The notes below the pieces were generated by a model. That model made no database searches. It saw only the letters and a program-made list of their open reading frames with translations, and was not told the origin of the DNA. 64,000 nucleotides of DNA from Hermatobates lingyangjiaoensis (lineage: Eukaryota > Arthropoda > Insecta > Hemiptera > Hermatobatidae), in contig JAPFBL010000048.1 in the NCBI GenBank assembly GCA_026182355.1, positions 496,001-560,000 on the forward strand, in the 5' to 3' direction. The translations under genes and the position numbers were made by a program. This document shows positions 10,251 through 21,300 of the stretch, in pieces (within the stretch, counting starts at the first letter, position 1; each line of letters starts with the position of its first letter).

Positions 10251-10462
10251 TCAACCAGTGGCCTGCCAGCCTTTCGATGCCGTTCTGGCCACTACAGTTA
10301 GCCCTGCTTTAGTACTATCGGAGCCAACATTAATTACTGCACTGCGTGATACAATCTGTGCCATCTGATCAGAGCAGCGAGGAAATTTGGGTGATTCTGC
10401 AAGTTGGATGCAGTTGACATAGGACTGCAGGGAGTCATGCTCCATGGCCACGGTACACTTAT
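10251..10462 (-). CDS. Candidate coding exon or gene fragment, unknown function
   Basis: A GC-richer minus-strand block reads MAMEHDSLQSYVNCIQLAES at its start, with SDQMAQIVSR in the middle and KGWQATG before a stop. Codon use looks coding (many C/G third positions), unlike the flanks. An AATAAA follows the stop almost at once (TGAATAAAC), which would suit a last exon or a processed fragment. Alternatively a donor, GAGAA|GTAAGTC (cut at about 10234), could be used in another frame that is open over the last 14 codons. I do not recognise the protein; the upstream acceptor is poor. Confidence 0.3.
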
Positions 10463-11371
10463 TTATAAGTAATTTGGAATTATACTTATATACTTTATCT
10501 CAAAAGGTAAATTAAATTAATTTATTTAATTAAAACATGCTTTAATATTCCTTCACTCTCTTTCAAGTCTTCCTTAGACTTCCAGGTTTCTTTCGCTGAT
10601 TAGTCAAATAGTGTGAATACTATTCAGGCCCTGTAATAGGTTAGAGGACGATCTTTTTGATTTAATAAACATTTTTCTACGCTTTTCCGTACAATTGACT
10701 TTTTTATAACATAATTTTAAATTCATGTTGGAAAGTGAATTATTATTGTATTTTTATCGGAGTGACTTAAAACGGTGACCTATGACATGTCTTCAGCACT
10801 GTAATGGTCATGAACATATATTTTACAGCCAAGTAGTAGTAAACTAATATTTTCTTGATTACAGCAATAGGAATTGTTCTCCAAAATAACCTAGCAGTAA
10901 TCAAACATATCCTCTCCAGCAGCATTATAGTTATTAAACATGTTCTGGAGATCAGTAGGATGGCAACATATTCCCCTCTTTCTATCTATCTAAACGAGAT
11001 GAATCCAAAACATTACTAAGAAAAAGTTGTAGCATGTTTACTGGGTAACAGAGATGTGTATTTGAAACCCTTGAGTTCTTGATATCTCCTGATTACATAC
11101 ATATTGTAATATTGATATTATGAAACATTGGAAATAGTAGTTACAATTTCTAGTTCCAACATAGTATTGAATGATTTACAAGAACAAGAAGTTAAAGAAT
11201 CGTGGAAGTTGAAATGCTAAGCAAATAAGGGGCAAGGTACAAAGTGACAAAGGGGTTGTGTAGGGAGGGTTGACTGCTGGCTGGCAGGTAGCTTTGTGCG
11301 TCATCCATCACCCCATATCTCGCTCTTTTTTCTAGTTTCTAACCTGCCTCCAGCATTGCTATCCTCTAATA
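10463..11371. other. No gene seen
   Basis: AT-rich unique-looking DNA up to the hAT-like terminus at 11372. Confidence 0.5.
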
Positions 11372-11541
11372 CTCTGGTTCCCAACCTTTTTTTACTCCTG
11401 CGCCCCTGAAAAAATTTTGCTCTAACCTCGCACCCCCTACATTTTATTTTTTGTTCAAAGATAAAAGTTTGGAATTATACAAAATTTTATCAAAAGAAGA
11501 TATTTATTTTACTGAAATATATGTAAAAAAAAATAAAACTT

Positions 11542-12165
11542 TTAGACAAGAAACCGTTGCATTTCAAGAGCACGGTTTGAACGCAGTTCTATAAGATCTT
11601 CTTTCATCTCTACATAATCTGACATTTTATTCAAATCCAAGGCATATGGATTCATAATCCATTCTTCAGAAGATTCCAGATTCCTAACTTCAAAATATCT
11701 ATCAAAGGACGTCGATAGCACTTCCAAATGAGCCAAAATTTCTCCACAAACAGTAGGGATCAAACTTAAAGGTTCATTGCTATCAACTATTTCTTCAAGT
11801 GATGGGAAATTTGAAAGAATCCCCTTTTTCACTCTACGACACTACAGATTTAACTTATCTTTGAATGCAATTAGCTTTTCATAGCAATTCAACATGTTTA
11901 CATTTTTTCCTTGAAGTGATAAACTCAGATCATTCATACGGGTGAATATGACACTCAAATAATATCGCTAAGATTTGGTTGAATTCTTGCGATTCCAACT
12001 CTTCAATCAGTTCACAGTGACGTTCCTCCAGAAAGACTTTGATTCCTTCTCGCAGGTCATAGAAGCGGGTTAAAACTCTCCCACGGGAAAGCCAGCGAAC
12101 TTAGAGTCTAATACATCTGTACAAAGCATTTCTTGTTTTCTTCGCTGGCTCAGACCACTGAATCT
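11542..12165 (-). pseudogene. hAT transposase (ZBED5/SCAND3-like), decayed C-terminal half
   Basis: In translation order the remnant begins VRWLSRGRVLTRFYDLREG with KVFLEERHCELIEELESQ after it, loses frame after FNQILA, resumes at TRMNDLSLSLQG with NMLNCYEKLIAFKDKLNL, meets a stop in place of W before CRRVKKG, and then runs open for 96 residues ending ELRSNRALEMQRFL. These blocks are the RNase H-like core and C-terminal part of the domesticated and transposon hAT family found in many animals. It has at least two disruptions and no N-terminal BED finger here, so it is not functional. Confidence 0.88.
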
Positions 12166-13008
12166 GTCCCTAATCAGGTCTAGTTTTCTCCTTTAATCAT
12201 TTATTCACAACAAACAGTATCATTTATTAGTTTAAATTATATTTTATTTAATTTAATGAAGTTATTTCAATAATGAATTAACACATTTTTTCTGGCATTT
12301 AAATATGATATCAATTGTTTAGGTAACAGGTTCCAATCATAAACCACAGCTTGTTAGTTCTGTTGTTTAAATGATTGAACCAGGACGGTTACTTATCTTT
12401 TTTTTAGAAGGTTTGAGGTTTAAGTTACAGATCCTAAACACATAAATCATGCTGTTTTGGTGACCTTCATGGTAAATCTGTTTGTATTGGTCTCACATTT
12501 CGTCACAACTCAGTGCCTGTTGTGGTTTGGTGGCTTGATTCATATTTTATGTGATATTATCTTAATATCGTGGTCTTTAATGACCTTAAATACTAGTGAG
12601 CATAATATTGTTATTGCATAATTTCAACATTTATCTATATATTATGATTTTATATTGCCATAATATATTATAAGTAATTAATTACCAATAAATATAAAAA
12701 TCAAGTCACGCCTGTTTGAGTGTCTCTTTAGGTTACATAAATGGCCAAATGACATCCAATTTAAAAATTGGATGTTAATTTCTACATTTTTTCTGGTAAA
12801 ATTTTAGTGTAAAAAATATCGAAATATTAGTTGATGTATATTTTAAAACATGTCAATGTGTACCGAATCTCATGGTTGGCAATTGTACCAAAACAGGTGC
12901 TCATACCAAACAGCTCTATTTCAATTTTTGCTCATTTTAACAACTGATAATATTTTATTAGTTTGTTTTTAAGTGAAACTAAAAACTATTAATCATTACT
13001 AATTAAAT
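12166..13008. other. AT-rich, no gene
   Basis: Probably interior of the decayed hAT or unrelated DNA; no coding block recognised. Confidence 0.5.
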
Positions 13009-13169
13009 CATTAGTTGTGCAATCCGTAATTGTGTGGTATTTACTCATTCTGAGGTAAAATGTATTATAGTGTCTTCCTGATGATGAACACAAAGTGTTC
13101 GAAACGCGTTGAATAAAACTTCATTTGTGTGGAGACTTTTGTTGGTTTATCCATTTTACCTCAGAATTG
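13009..13169 (+). mobile_element. 161-bp ribozyme element with 10-bp target duplication
   Basis: Flanked by the direct repeat CTAATTAAAT (12999-13008 and 13170-13179). Order: a tail (TTGTGCAATCCGTAATTGTG, TTTACTC), then ATTCTGAGGTAAAATG (13047-13062), a ribozyme motif (13078-13110), TTCATTTGTGTGGAGAC, and CATTTTACCTCAGAAT (13152-13167), the exact reverse complement of the 16-mer. It has no coding capacity. The same family gives palindromic versions at 17437 and 30973. Short size, ribozyme and 10-bp duplication fit a retrozyme-like or non-autonomous PLE insertion. Confidence 0.85.
13078..13110 (+). ncRNA. Hammerhead-like ribozyme motif, ACGCGT family
   Basis: CTGATGA (13078-13084), extra T, stem II GAACAC/GTGTTC (13086-13091 with 13095-13100, six perfect pairs, loop AAA), GAA (13101-13103), palindrome ACGCGT (13104-13109), T as the cleavage-site base. 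Adjacent TTC/GAA can begin stem I. Stem III as drawn needs two molecules, as described for minimal hammerheads that act as dimers. Confidence 0.65.
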
Positions 13170-13179
13170 CTAATTAAAT

Positions 13180-14549
13180 TATTCATATTAGTAACTAATT
13201 ATTAGTAATTATTTAATTATTAAAAATTATTCTTTTTTCAAATACATATCCATTAAGTTCATATCCATAAATTCATAAAAACCTTTTATCTATTTGTAAA
13301 AATCATAGTCAGTCATAGATAGTTGAATTCTAAAAATAAATCTGATTATCTTGAAATTTAGGACAAATACTCTAGAATATAGAAATGACAAAACAGATAA
13401 ACCAGTATTTAACAAAACAACTTGTCAAATTAATTTACTTAATCGAAACCGGAGTTGGCTGTAAGTATATATAAAAACAGAACGAATAGAAATTCTGTTA
13501 AAAGAGGGAAATACAGAAGTTTTTATCCGTCGGAGCAACAGCGATGTTTGAAGCCTTTAACTTTGTACAAGTTTCATAATATTAGATTCCTATAATTACA
13601 AAAGCAGTACTTAAATAATATTGAATAACAGACCAACATTTAATAAAATTAATTTTTGTTAAATGTTAGAGTGTGAACTAAGAAAAGAAACTTAGTTTAT
13701 TAATAAAGTCTATAGGCAGAGTTTAATAAGAGCTTTCCAACGAGTTAATATATCGAGAAACCGCCGAAGAGATATCGCTCATTATTAAATTAACCAGAAT
13801 AGCGAGATTTTTTTCCTCTACAGGTTTATTCATTCTAAACATTAAGCTTGTATAAACTGCTTAAGGTTTCTACGTACATATTACAAATTAAAAAGAAAAT
13901 TAATTATATAATACCACTATAGGCTTGCTTATACTCATTCCTCAAATACATGAGTTGATTGAGAAGTTATATACATTCCAGGGCAAACAATCTCTTACGT
14001 AACAATTTTGTTGTGATAAAAATACCAACAAAGTCCAGTCCTTAATTGGCACGGTTGGTTTAGATTAGGTGAGGCTGTTTTTTTGCTTTCCGGCGACCAA
14101 AGAGTTGACAGTATTTTTCAACTTGTTTTATTCAAAGAGAATAAACAAAGTAAGAAAAAGAAATAATAAGTCACACAATAAATAATAATATTTATGAAAA
14201 AAATAAGAAGAAACAAATAATATTATGTAAATAAATCATAAATAGTAGTAAATAAATTATTCAAAGCAATAATTTTTGAAAATGATAAGATCTTAGGGAT
14301 GATATAATGCCAGGGAGGCAAATATTTCATTAAGAATTTGAGCATTGAGTAGTCATTAAAGATAGGTGGTAGTTTACATGGATATGTGGCAGCTGGTCTA
14401 CCTGCCAGCCAGCTGGTAACCAAGGACAACAAGGAAGAAAAACAGTGACTTGTTCTTGTAGTGAAAACGAGAGACTTTTGCGACACTTTTTAATATTTTA
14501 TTTAGCTATTATTAGCCTTGTTAAAAAAAAGTGGATTCATTATCGAATC
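13180..14549. other. AT-rich, no gene
   Basis: No conserved coding block. A frame at 14223-14486 is open on the minus strand but has background composition. Confidence 0.5.
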
Positions 14550-14790
14550 GTCCACAGATAGCAATAGGAAGGTCACTGCGTTGACCAACGGAGGCCCTGC
14601 GGCAATTAATTCATAGGCTCAGCTGCGGTGTTGGAATAGAGGAGATATAACTCTGTATTGGTTATGGTTAAGAGACAAAATCAAGGAAGGACTGAGGATA
14701 TTATTAAAACAAGTATGACATCTGCAACGTCCACAACGTCCCATTTTGCTAACCGGTCTATGAATCGGAGAGATATGGAAGAAATAATGC
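14550..14790 (-). pseudogene. PLE endonuclease fragment, copy 3
   Basis: Decayed relative of the 8.2 and 15.3 kb copies. On the minus strand GRCGRCRCHTCFNNILSP gives the C-x-x-C-x-C-x-x-C type cysteine cluster, and the remaining DNA matches the later region (GTCACTGCGTTGACCAACGG, forward strand) after an internal deletion. It starts at the (TA)n tract of 14792-14816 and follows copy 2 head to tail, as tandem PLE insertions do. Confidence 0.6.
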
Positions 14791-14791
14791 A

Positions 14792-14816
14792 TATATATAT
14801 ATATATATATATATAT
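14792..14816. repeat. (TA)n tract between two PLE copies
   Basis: Pure TA repeats at the junction of copy 2 and copy 3. Confidence 0.9.
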
Positions 14817-14867
14817 ACACTTTAACACATAGAAAAGAACACAGAAAGACACTACAGAACTCACTTC

Positions 14868-14892
14868 GATATTTCGACATCCGTCGTCATCG
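14868..14892 (-). ncRNA. Hammerhead-like motif, ATAT family
   Basis: Minus-strand CCGATGACGACGGATGTCGA followed by AATATC, the same as 8800-8825: extra base, GAC/GTC stem, GAA, ATAT, C. Confidence 0.45.
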
Positions 14893-15061
14893 GGAAGAAG
14901 TGCGAAGTACTCGCGTTGAGAAGCAAACTGCTACTGGCCACCAGAGTAACTCGTGGAACCACCGCAATGCTGCTCCTCAGCGGAGGAGAGGAAAAATAGA
15001 AATCCCTCCAATATTTATTTAGAAAACAAGATAAAAAATATATAAAATACGAAATAATAAT

Positions 15062-15068
15062 AATAAAA

Positions 15069-15132
<64 letters not shown>
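15062..15132. repeat. (AAT)n microsatellite
   Basis: About 20 AAT units inside the 3' untranslated part of PLE copy 2; absent from copy 1, so the expansion followed or accompanied insertion. Confidence 0.95.
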
Positions 15133-15142
15133 TAAAAAATAA

Positions 15143-15558
15143 TTAACGGTACAGGTTGAGACCAGGAGGAGAACGAGCCCCAAGGAGGCATATGAATGCC
15201 TCTTCGGAAGCTCTAAGGGTGACATGGGAATTAGACTCGGGGATTTGTTTGAGGATTTGTACCCTGAAACAATCATTGAAAGGGAGGTCATGGGAATTAG
15301 CATGGATAGCTATGGGTAGGTCTCTGCGCTGACCAACGGAAGCCCTGTGATTGTTCATACGCAGGCTCAGCTTGGTTGAAGCCAAGCCAACGTAAAAGCA
15401 TCACATCGAGTACACTCTAAACGGTAAACGCAGTTACAGGAAGTGCAAGATGTATCAGAAGGAACAGGATAGGAGTTGTTACTGAGAGGGGAAGTAAAGT
15501 AAGGACTGGAGTTAATTAGGGGACAGGTTTGGCAGTTACGGCGTTCACATCGCTTCAT
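15143..15558 (-). pseudogene. PLE Cys-rich linker and GIY-YIG endonuclease, frameshifted
   Basis: The minus strand starts MKRCERRNCQTCPLINSSPY and keeps the second cysteine group CTSCNCVYRLECTRC. At the YLG block (about 15370-15385) a one-base change of frame breaks the reading; the rest (STKLSLRMNNHR to ARSPPGLNLYR) follows in another frame and matches copy 1 nearly residue for residue. The nuclease is therefore inactive here, although both halves are intact. Confidence 0.85.
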
Positions 15559-15680
15559 CCCTCTGCTAGCACAGGGGCTGTTGGAAATATGGGTAAAAAT
15601 GGATTTAAGGTTGGAAGGTCTACGGTAGGAGAAAGTAGGGGACTGACTGAACATAGGAGAAGTAGACGAAGAAGAAGAAA

Positions 15681-15681
<1 letters not shown>

Positions 15682-15721
<40 letters not shown>
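15682..15721. repeat. (TA)n tract at PLE 5' junction
   Basis: Twenty TA units at the truncated start of PLE copy 2, mirroring 7967-8016. Confidence 0.95.
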
Positions 15722-15722
<1 letters not shown>

Positions 15723-16398
15723 CAAATTCAATAATATATTGACCGTTTAATAGAACAGGTGTGTTTTCTAATCGGGATTCGGTCAAATTTTCTGGGTTCA
15801 AAAATCAAACTCTCATTGTCAACATTTCGGTTTTTCATAGGCCTACAAACAAAGGATAATAAGGAATCACATATAAACATCCAACATATAAACAATATGG
15901 AAATGAATTGTTATAAATTATGAATATTATAAGCAGAAGTATTTCACAGATAAATAAATTTGTTTTTGAATATGTTCAATTTTTAAGATTCAACTAAAGT
16001 AGAAAAATGAAAATGAGCAAAGAAGGAAGACACTTGAAATGATATATATTAAAAAGGATCTAAGTTCTTTAATCAAAAATTATGGTGAAGTTGAAATGGG
16101 GTCACTAATGGAAAAAGGTTGGGAACCACTGTTCTAGAGTATTTGTGTTAAATTTCAAGTCAATAACATTTTTTAGAATTCAAATACCTAAGACTAATGA
16201 ATATATTTCATTCTAATGGATATAAAGTTTTCTATGAATTCATGAACATATCATTTATGAAATGAACATATATCATGAAATCATTTAAAAGAGAATAATT
16301 TTGATTGATTACCAATAATTAACTAACAACTTCTACATTACAAACATACCAAGTTTTTATTGGGTAGATTTTCCTTAAAATTAACAACAAATATTTCA

Positions 16399-16400
<2 letters not shown>

Positions 16401-16432
<32 letters not shown>

Positions 16433-16442
16433 ATTATTATTA
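16401..16442. repeat. (ATT)n microsatellite
   Basis: About 13 ATT units with one interruption. Confidence 0.9.
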
Positions 16443-16969
16443 CTTTTGAAAGTCAGGCTACTGGCAGTTCTTGTTCTTAGAAAATTGTTTAAATGTATTG
16501 AGATAAGAGGTCAAGAAATTCAAAATCCAATGGTTTATCTTTCAAGACACTATACATGTGTCTTCAATGTATACAAGGTACATTCTGGCTAAAATAAATC
16601 AAGCCCTCTCTTTACGACATAATCCCCAGGGTGATCTTTCCTTCCATTCTAAGCATTATACGTTTGGATTTGTTTCCCCAATTCTCGACCTTTTATTTAT
16701 CCTCAATGTTCTATTATTGCAAATATAACTGGACACCCTAAAATACTTATACATATGTGAAACAACATGCACAACTCTAAAGTACAAATTTTACAGAGTT
16801 CAATGTACTGCCTATAAGAGGGCTTATTGATTGTATGAAATTTCTTTGGTTATATTTTAACCTTCCTTGTCTGTTTTGACCTATGCAAAGGTCAATGGAA
16901 AGGTATATTATGACCGTGCATAATATATATATATAATTAATCACATTTGAACACGTGATAGAAATTAAA
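16443..16969. other. No gene seen
   Basis: AT-rich DNA ending in a short (TA)n stretch (16920-16935) that precedes a PLE-type 3' end. Confidence 0.5.
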
Positions 16970-17060
16970 GAAACAAAAAGCTACAAGGAAAAGTCAGAAA
17001 TAAAAAAAATTACACTGAGGCATTTCACACTATGTTGTGAGGGCGTGACTAAAAACTAAA
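16970..17060 (-). mobile_element. PLE-type 3' end, decayed ribozyme motif
   Basis: Minus strand CTCACAACATAGTGTGAAAT then GCCTCAG matches the family at 48705-48729 and 5616-5641: stem CACA/TGTG, GAA, an AGGCCT-like hexamer (ATGCCT), C. The CTGANGA box is lost. The neighbouring A-rich sequence with GAAACAAAAAGC also parallels the 48.7-kb copy. Confidence 0.4.
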
Positions 17061-17544
17061 TGAAAAAGGGGTTTCAACACGTTTACAGAGAAGCATAAAG
17101 GAAGATAAGGAAGACAAATATTTAATAGATACTAGTTTGAGAAGAACAGTCAAAAAGCAAACTTAAGGAAAATATAGGAAGGAAAAATATATTTACACAC
17201 AGAAATACAAAAGAAAGGAACCTTAAGTTACAAAGCAAGAGCCATCAGTAAGATAAGAGTTCATATTATTTGTTTCACATTACCAAGAAGTCCCATTTGT
17301 ATTACAATACCCTCAATTACAAATTTATTTGACTTGAAGGATCGGAACTGCTGTTGATGAGGGTTTTGAAATTATTTTTGATCAAAGCACTTTTAATTAT
17401 GTTCCTTTCAAGATCCAAAGGAAGCAAATTCAGTTCAAGTCATTAATTGTGCAATCCGTAATTGTGTGGTATTTACTCATTCTGAGGTAAAATGGATAAA
17501 CAAATAAAAGTCTCCACACAAATGAAGTTTTATTCAACAGCAAC

Positions 17545-17577
17545 AACGCATTTCGAACACTTTGTGTACATCATCAG
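17545..17577 (-). ncRNA. Hammerhead-like motif in inverted arm
   Basis: CTGATGA, extra T, stem GTACAC/GTGTTC (one mismatch), GAA, ATGCGT, T. The palindrome has one substitution from ACGCGT. Confidence 0.45.
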
Positions 17578-17762
17578 GAAGACACTATAATACAAATTAT
17601 ATCTAATCAGTTACAAAATTAGAGTGAAATAATAAAATTCAGCATTGTTTCCAATCCTTCAGCACCACATCCTTGGGTATGTCTTGAATTCTCTTAATTG
17701 AATTTTATTATTTCACTCTAATTTTGTAACTGATTAGATATAATTTGTATTATAGTGTCTTC

Positions 17763-17796
17763 CTGATGATGAACACAAAGTGTTCGAAACGCGTTG
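17763..17796 (+). ncRNA. Hammerhead-like motif in forward arm
   Basis: CTGATGA (17763-17769), T, GAACAC-AAA-GTGTTC, GAA, ACGCGT, T: identical to 13078-13110 in its core. Confidence 0.6.
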
Positions 17797-17899
17797 TTGC
17801 TGTTAAATAAAACTTCATTTGTGTGGAGACTTTTGTTTGTTTATCCATTTTACCTCAGAAAATTCAGTTCTTTGGAATCCTTTTATATTACTACATGAT

Positions 17900-18330
17900 T
17901 CATATTCTTCATATGCTGAAACAATACACTCAACTCTTCTTGTCCTCTTACTGCATATTTAGATTTTTTACATGAGTAAGTATGTTTTTCTTTTTGCCAA
18001 GTATATGTTGAACCACAATCACCACAAGAAATGTTGTACATTGTTTTGTAACAGTTTCCTCATTGTTACAGTTGTTCACAAGTTTGTTTAATAAATTATT
18101 TCTACTACTAACAAATTACAGAAACATCAATTTTTTTCAAAAAAGAGAGAATATTTTTTAATGATCTAGTAAAAGGAATGGCTAATAAATTTCTTGCAGC
18201 GAAGGGCTTCTTTTCAACTTCACTTCTCAAAGATTGCTTAATTCCATTCAAAGTATTATCAAACAATGATTCAATAGATGTATCATATTGACACTTAGTA
18301 GATTGCATAATAATCATTTACTTCAGATCT
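17900..18330 (-). pseudogene. Penelope-like element linker and endonuclease remnant
   Basis: Minus-strand reading from 18317 has LLAIPFTRSLKNILSFLKK, resembling the IPY..G(L/V)SEKI segment that precedes the PLE nuclease. After frameshifts, VYNISCGDCGSTYTWQKEK appears (about 18040 down), the GIY part of the domain with its usual C-x-x-C, followed by KSKYAVRGQEE and HMKNMNHVV. Several frame changes and stops show it is long dead. It is not closely related to the 8.2-kb type. Confidence 0.65.
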
Positions 18331-21300
18331 GAGAACTTTATGGTCTAGATCACAACGAACCTATGCGCATTTTATAGAGGTGACTGCATAAGTGTTGAAA
18401 CATTTGAATATTCATGGAGTCCCTTAGAAACAAATCAAATGAAATGAGAACTGAATTGAAATGAAAACATTAGATGAATTAGCAACTTGATGATAATAGT
18501 TAGACTGTAATTCAAATGAAATGCAATACTGAGACTCGATTAAACAAAAAACTTCAATAACTTTTCCGATTTACTGATTATATTGTTAATTATCACGCCT
18601 GAATTATACGAGCCAGACAAAAGGTGTTGTAATTCCTCTTGATAAATAGTGAATAACATTGTGAAGTGTCTGTTCAATGGTCATAGAATTGTTTTAGCTA
18701 CTTCACAGAAAAGTAGCTTTCAGTTCAAGAAATTAATATATTTTAAGAGCGGCAGCATGACTCTCCAGTGATATTTTTATTTAAACCTCTTTTAGTAAAA
18801 CATTCAAAAATGACTGATTTAATTCCAACAGGAATTAAGTAAAATATTCCATTAAATTTCAAATTAAATTGTTAATTTTAACTCGTATTTTTCACATAAT
18901 TTTTAAAATTTAAATGCACTTTAGAGTAGTTATAAAATGATTGACATGAAACAAATAATGGAAGCAGAGGTAAATGATTTTTTATTTAAAAGTTCGATGT
19001 TATTGCATAATCTCAATACAAAAAAAATTTTTTATAATGCCTAAGGCTTTAATAAAGTTTTATCTGAAACATGTTACTTTTTTCATTTCCCGGCTTCATG
19101 TAAGTTTTATTGTATTTAACAAAAGAGATTAGTATAGGAATTAGAATTTTACAGACATACAACTGTATGTGAAACAATCATAAACAAATAGATTATCTTG
19201 TTATTTGACTAATTTGTCAAATTTAAACCACCAACAAACTCTTGGATGTTTAAAACCATTTAAGCAATGAGATGAACTTGACAAGCATTGGAAACAGTAA
19301 AAAGTTTCAAGTAAAATCTAATTGTTAACATTGACAAACTGGTAAAGTGACATATCAGGAGCCACATTAAGCAGGTTTTTGTAAATTGACAACTTGAAAA
19401 CCTGTTCAGTAGATGTGATATAAAAGGAATTATGAGCATTATACTATATATACTAATATGGAGTCGAAAGCATATCTCCAGATCCAGAAACACTGCCACT
19501 GTCTTATAAGGGAGACATGGCCTCGCCATTGTCGTTCCTTGCTTAATGAACTGACTATAGAATTCAATTTTTCTGGAGATAATTGACTAGAGATGATATC
19601 CATCTAGCGTTCCATGATTTTCACCTGGCAGGTCCGATGTATGACTTCTTGCAGTGCTTATTCAATGGTCTCCTTAAAGTGTCTGTAATTATGAAAAAAG
19701 CCTAATATCAAAACATCTATTACTAAAAATTGCTTTGATATTCAGTTCAAGTGGACTAAAAAAAAAAATCTGTACTATCTTCTTACAACCACTGAGTTAC
19801 TATGTTATGGGTACTTCCCAAAAATGGATTTGAACCTAAACCGGTAGGAGAAAAAAGAAAAACCATGTTTATTGAATTGTCCATTATTGTAAACTGTTGG
19901 TGCTTAACAGTTGCAATAATTAGTCTCAAAGAACTATCGACCTATTCACCATGGACTATTAAAAAACTCTAATATTCATTATTGATATGCAGAGGCATAA
20001 AAAAAATAATATATACAATAGACTGGACAGTGGTGAAAAAGGAGATGAAATCTACCTTCAATTATATTTCAAAGTCCTTTGGAGTATTTTCATCAAACCT
20101 AATACGAGCATTTCCAGAAATCTAAAAATTTTTTTTCCAAACAAAAAATTTTAAATGGCCAACACTTAACATTAATATAACTGAACATAATATCAAACAC
20201 TATGTTAATCAATTAAGTTTTTGATTTATTTTAAAGGTGACTCTCGTTTCAAAAGACATAATGTCAAACTTATAGTTATTAATAATGATTTCATTTGTTT
20301 TAGTGTGGCTACATTCCTTCTATCAGCCATACAAAATTTGAGATCTTGTTATAGAAAAATATTATATATATTATTATTTCATTAATAATACTGAATGACG
20401 GAGACTCATGGAGCTCGTGCGCACTACGACCATATCTGACTTTTAGTCCATCCCTTTACCATTTCTGAAATCATCTTCAGATTTTATGTTTTTTAATGAA
20501 ATTTATCCTTGGCCTTCTTTTGAGATATAACTATCCAAAGATCTTTAGTCTCTTAAACGCGATTACATTGAAATCGCATAGAATATGTTCACGTGAAGTT
20601 CTTTTATAGAATCAAACTGTAATCTTTTTTACAACTTTAAGAGTTCTAGTTTAATGTTTTTAATGAAAAGATCTTTAAAAACAACTAATTTTTTAAGAAT
20701 GAAATAAGGACTGTTTTGACTGGAATATATAAGACGTATAAGGACTGTCTTAATCGTCAGCAATTCTGTACATCATTTACTAATTTAGGAACTTTTGCCC
20801 AAGAATAATGAAGTTCTTATACACACCCAAAATTATGTGTTTCACAATCAGATATGTTAAATGGTATAGTATGCACATTTATCGCAACTCTTTTCCTAGG
20901 AAGCGGTCTTTAACCTGAAGAGTATCATAAAAACTATAGCATTAAGAACATTTTTGTTTTCTCCATAGTAAGTATTTCAAATAAATTCAAATTTGCCGTA
21001 TTAAACCTTAAACAAGTATTATGCTTTACTGGGAATTGCTAAAAAATGTCTTAGTCAATAAAATCAAATCCCACAAGTACAGCACGTTATACATTATTAC
21101 AGTTTGAGTTTTTAGATTTCTTTGTAGCTATCAAAAGATTCTGAATATGCTAAATGCCACTTCAGTTGATGAATTAATTTTATATTATACACAAAAGTAA
21201 CCTTTATAATGTAGATATGCCATATCATTTCTCCGCAATATTTTGTAACGGGAGAATCAGTTTTTCTGCCAAAATGTGTTTTTTGAAATTACTTTTTTCC

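Larger units (their letters stand above)
14820..15681 (-). mobile_element. 5'-truncated Penelope-like element, copy 2
   Basis: Inverted and closely similar to the element at 8017-8880, including the lead-in TTTCTTCTTCTTCGTC next to a (TA)n tract and the GC-richer 3' end with the ribozyme motif. A long (AAT)n expansion (about 15062-15132) sits at the 3' untranslated part, where copy 1 has only T-rich DNA. Confidence 0.75.
11372..16131 (-). mobile_element. Possible hAT element interrupted by later insertions
   Basis: The left end CTCTGGTTCCCAACC and the right end, which on the opposite strand reads CAGTGGTTCCCAACC, match the terminal repeats of ZBED/SCAND3-type hAT transposons. A minus-strand transposase remnant of that type lies just inside the left end. 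Flanking 8-mers CTCTAATA and TTCTAGAG share only four bases, and both resemble the known hAT preference nTCTAGAn, so the pairing of these two ends is uncertain. The interior holds a small ribozyme element (13009-13169) and tandem PLE pieces (14550-15721), which would explain the length of about 4.8 kb. Confidence 0.45.
17437..17859 (+). mobile_element. Palindromic ribozyme element, 11-bp target duplication
   Basis: Flanked by AAATTCAGTTC (17426-17436 and 17860-17870). Order: tail (GTGCAATCCGTAATTGTGTG, TTTACTC), an inverted unit (to about 17640), a 60-bp spacer, then a forward unit ending CCATTTTACCTCAG. Arms of about 150 bp pair almost perfectly, each with a ribozyme motif (17545-17577 minus, 17763-17796 plus). 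It is the long snap-back form of the 161-bp element at 13009. Confidence 0.88.
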
